Positions 62,501 to 64,000 of a stretch of 64,000 nucleotides of DNA are shown one piece after another (position 1 is the stretch's first letter; each line of letters begins with the position of its first letter). The stretch is from Pseudomonas sp. ABC1. Lineage in GTDB: Bacteria > Pseudomonadota > Gammaproteobacteria > Pseudomonadales > Pseudomonadaceae. A model generated the notes under the pieces. It was not told the origin of the DNA. It made no database searches and saw only the letters and a program-made list of their open reading frames with translations. The stretch spans positions 1,982,001 through 2,046,000 of the forward strand of contig NZ_CP058349.1 of assembly GCF_013395055.1 (NCBI RefSeq), read 5' to 3'. The translations under genes and the position numbers were made by a program.

Positions 62501-62854
62501 TCAGAGGTATTGCAGACGGATCGGCTCGCCCGGCTGCGCATTCAGCTTCTGCCGGAGGTCGGCGAACATCAGGTCGTACTGGCGGTGCGAACGGACCGGG
62601 TGCACCGCCGAGTGCGGCAGGCCGTGCTTGATGGCGATGCGCGTGGCGTTGCTGGCGAAGTTGTAGGCCAGGTCGCGCGGCAACTCGAAGGTCTCCTGGA
62701 AACGCTTGCCGGCGATTTCCCCAGACATATCGAAATGCACGACGGTTTCACCGTGCGCGTCCCGACGAACCTCATACGCCAACGCGAGATCGTAAGCGAC
62801 CTCGCCTGGCAGCAATGGCAGGTACTGGAGGGTGAGTTGGCCTGGGGTAAACAT
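62501..62854 (-). CDS. DUF5064 family protein
   Basis: 117 residues from ATG 62854 (AAGGAG 8 nt before). Beta-rich start (FTPGQLTLQYLPLLPGEVAY, VVHFDMSGEIAGKRF) and a helical end (ASNATRIAIKHGLPH). A Pseudomonas-restricted small family with unknown function, as I recall. Cytoplasmic. Confidence 0.75.
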   Translation of the reverse strand: MFTPGQLTLQYLPLLPGEVAYDLALAYEVRRDAHGETVVHFDMSGEIAGKRFQETFELPRDLAYNFASNATRIAIKHGLPHSAVHPVRSHRQYDLMFADLRQKLNAQPGEPIRLQYL

Positions 62855-62941
62855 GCAGATCTCCTTGCCCCGCTGGAAACGATCAGAGCGGGCTATCTTA
62901 AGAATCCTGCATGATAGCGTTTTGCTCCAGGACAAGAACTG

Positions 62942-63382
62942 TCACATTCCCCAGCCTTGCCAACCCAGGGTCGCCGCCACCAGCACCAGGTAACGCAGCC
63001 CCTTGGCCAGGGTGACCAGCAGCAGGAAGCTCCACCAGGGCTCGCGCAGCACACCCGCCACCAGCGTCAGGGGATCGCCGATCACCGGCATCCAGCTCAG
63101 CAGCAGGGACCAGCGCCCGTAACGCCGATAGGCCCGCCGCGCACGTTCCAGTTGCTGCTCGCTGGCGGGAAACCAGCGCCGCTGCCGCCAGCGCTCGACC
63201 GACCGCCCCAACGCCCAGTTGACACACGAGCCCAGCACATTGCCCAGGGTGGCCACGGCCAGCAGCGTCCATGGCGAGAAATTCCCGCCCAACAGCAGCG
63301 CGACCAGCACGGTCTCCGACTGCAACGGCAGCAGGGTCGCGGCAATGAAGGCGGAAAGGAACAGTCCCAGCAGCGCGCTCAT
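62942..63382 (-). CDS. YqaA family inner-membrane protein (DedA/VTT-like)
   Basis: 146 residues, 3-4 membrane spans. SAFIAATLLPLQSETVLVALL, LAVATLGNVLGSCVNWALGR and GRWSLLLSWMPVIGDPLTLVAGVL are YqaA/VTT-domain blocks, including the G-x-P-pattern re-entrant region. Function not established; DedA relatives flip lipids. Stands between DUF5064 and serA. Confidence 0.9.
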   Translation of the reverse strand: MSALLGLFLSAFIAATLLPLQSETVLVALLLGGNFSPWTLLAVATLGNVLGSCVNWALGRSVERWRQRRWFPASEQQLERARRAYRRYGRWSLLLSWMPVIGDPLTLVAGVLREPWWSFLLLVTLAKGLRYLVLVAATLGWQGWGM

Positions 63383-63456
63383 GGTGTCGTGCCCTCGCTC
63401 ATGGGCAAAGATACAGGCCGGAGCCCGCGCGACCTGGCCCTCGACCAGAAACGACG

Positions 63457-63478
63457 AAGGGAGGCCGAAGCCTCCCTT
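63457..63478 (-). terminator. Hairpin terminator behind serA
   Basis: On the minus strand AAGGGAGGC-TTCG-GCCTCCCTT: a 9-bp stem closed by the very stable C(UUCG)G tetraloop, 22 nt after the serA stop; only a weak T-rich tail follows. Confidence 0.75.
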
Positions 63479-63500
63479 GCGTCATGGCGCGGACGGTCGA

Positions 63501-64000
63501 TCAGAACAGTACGCGGCTACGGATGGTGCCGTTGACCTGCTGCAGTTTCTCCAGGGCCAGATCGGAGTAGGCGGCATCGACATCGATCACCACATAGCCG
63601 ACCGACTCGCTGGTCTGCAGGAACTGCCCGGAAATGTTGATGCCGTTATCCGCGAAGACCTTGTTGATCTCGCTCATCACACCCGGGATGTTGCGGTGGA
63701 TATGCAGCAGGCGGTGCTTGCCCTGGTGCGACGGCAAGGCCACTTCAGGGAAATTGACCGAGGAAACCGAAGTGCCGTTGTCGCTGTACTTGACCAGTTT
63801 CTCGGCCACTTCCAGGCCGATGTTGGCCTGAGCTTCGGCGGTCGAACCACCGATGTGCGGCGTCAGGATCACACGATCCAGGCCTCGCAGCGGGCTGACG
63901 AACTCTTCGTCATTGGACTTCGGCTCGACCGGGAAGACATCGATGGCGGCGCCGATCAGGCGCTCTTCCTTGATCGCATCGGCCAGGTGATCCAGTTCGA
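63501..64000 (-). CDS. serA: D-3-phosphoglycerate dehydrogenase SerA (partial, N-terminus outside window)
   Basis: The last ~166 residues are visible. End of the nucleotide-binding domain: ERLIGAAIDVFPVEP and ILTPHIGGSTAEAQANIG with the catalytic His of the PHI motif. Then a linker and a C-terminal ACT domain (HIHRNIPGVMSEINKVFADN, INISGQFLQT) that binds serine as feedback inhibitor. Catalyses the first step of serine synthesis from the glycolytic intermediate made upstream of GpmI. Confidence 0.96.
   Translation of the reverse strand, partial: ELDHLADAIKEERLIGAAIDVFPVEPKSNDEEFVSPLRGLDRVILTPHIGGSTAEAQANIGLEVAEKLVKYSDNGTSVSSVNFPEVALPSHQGKHRLLHIHRNIPGVMSEINKVFADNGINISGQFLQTSESVGYVVIDVDAAYSDLALEKLQQVNGTIRSRVLF

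Overview
The window is a chromosomal segment of a Pseudomonas species. It has high GC, very dense coding, Pseudomonas-style operons and gene orders that I recall from P. aeruginosa PAO1: ampDh2/GGDEF/EEP/dsbA/cc4/engB, ubiI-ubiH-pepP-ygfB-zapA-6S RNA-ygfA, secB-grxC-rhodanese-gpmI-envC-ctpA, hisBHAF-asmA-mutY-yggX-tRNA-Phe, and ampE-ampD. These blocks lie in different parts of PAO1, so this chromosome is rearranged relative to it. The repeat families point, less firmly, to the P. mendocina/oleovorans side of the genus. There is no prophage, CRISPR array, plasmid gene or complete insertion sequence.

Region by region. 1-7.7 kb: partial AmpD-type amidase lipoprotein, diguanylate cyclase, EEP phosphatase/nuclease, DsbA, cytochrome c4, EngB GTPase, receiver/PilZ-like regulator, tandem UspA protein, DUF1508 protein. 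7.9-12.1 kb: iron-uptake cell-surface signalling system 1 (ECF sigma, FecR, IutA-like TonB receptor) with a Fur box. 12.2-20.5 kb: ubiquinone hydroxylases, PepP, YgfB, ZapA and its small partner, 6S RNA, YgfA, EVE protein, FliL-like protein, SecB, glutaredoxin, rhodanese. 20.7-26.2 kb: GpmI, EnvC, CtpA, YibQ-type deacetylase, YgjP-type metallopeptidase. 26.3-31.5 kb: BudC-like SDR, Rpn-type nuclease, his operon. 31.6-38.3 kb: PanZ-like GNAT, AsmA, MutY, YggX, tRNA-Phe, NCS2 permease, DHFR, DUF4282. 38.6-50.7 kb: chemoreceptor, RlmJ, LysR/MFS divergon with a nitronate monooxygenase, AmpE/AmpD, membrane glutamate synthase-like FMN protein, ZapE, YdfG-like SDR, PHA-granule protein. 50.8-57.9 kb: a catabolic island with an MdcR-like LysR regulator, an unlisted 47-codon gene, an AtoE-type carboxylate transporter, a malonamidase-like amidase and a TRAP DctPQM transporter. 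58-62.5 kb: iron signalling system 2, paralogous to system 1. The end holds DUF5064, YqaA and partial SerA.

The most interesting signals are non-coding. The two TonB receptor genes carry a nearly identical 30-nt element (26/30 identical) ending exactly 59 nt before the start codon, which predicts shared sigma-factor recognition. Two palindromic repeats with different terminal inverted repeats (142 and 266 bp) share one internal skeleton in which the stem arms differ by compensatory changes. A 27-bp palindromic repeat also occurs three times with paired changes. All function calls come from reading sequence and remembered families; no database search was run.
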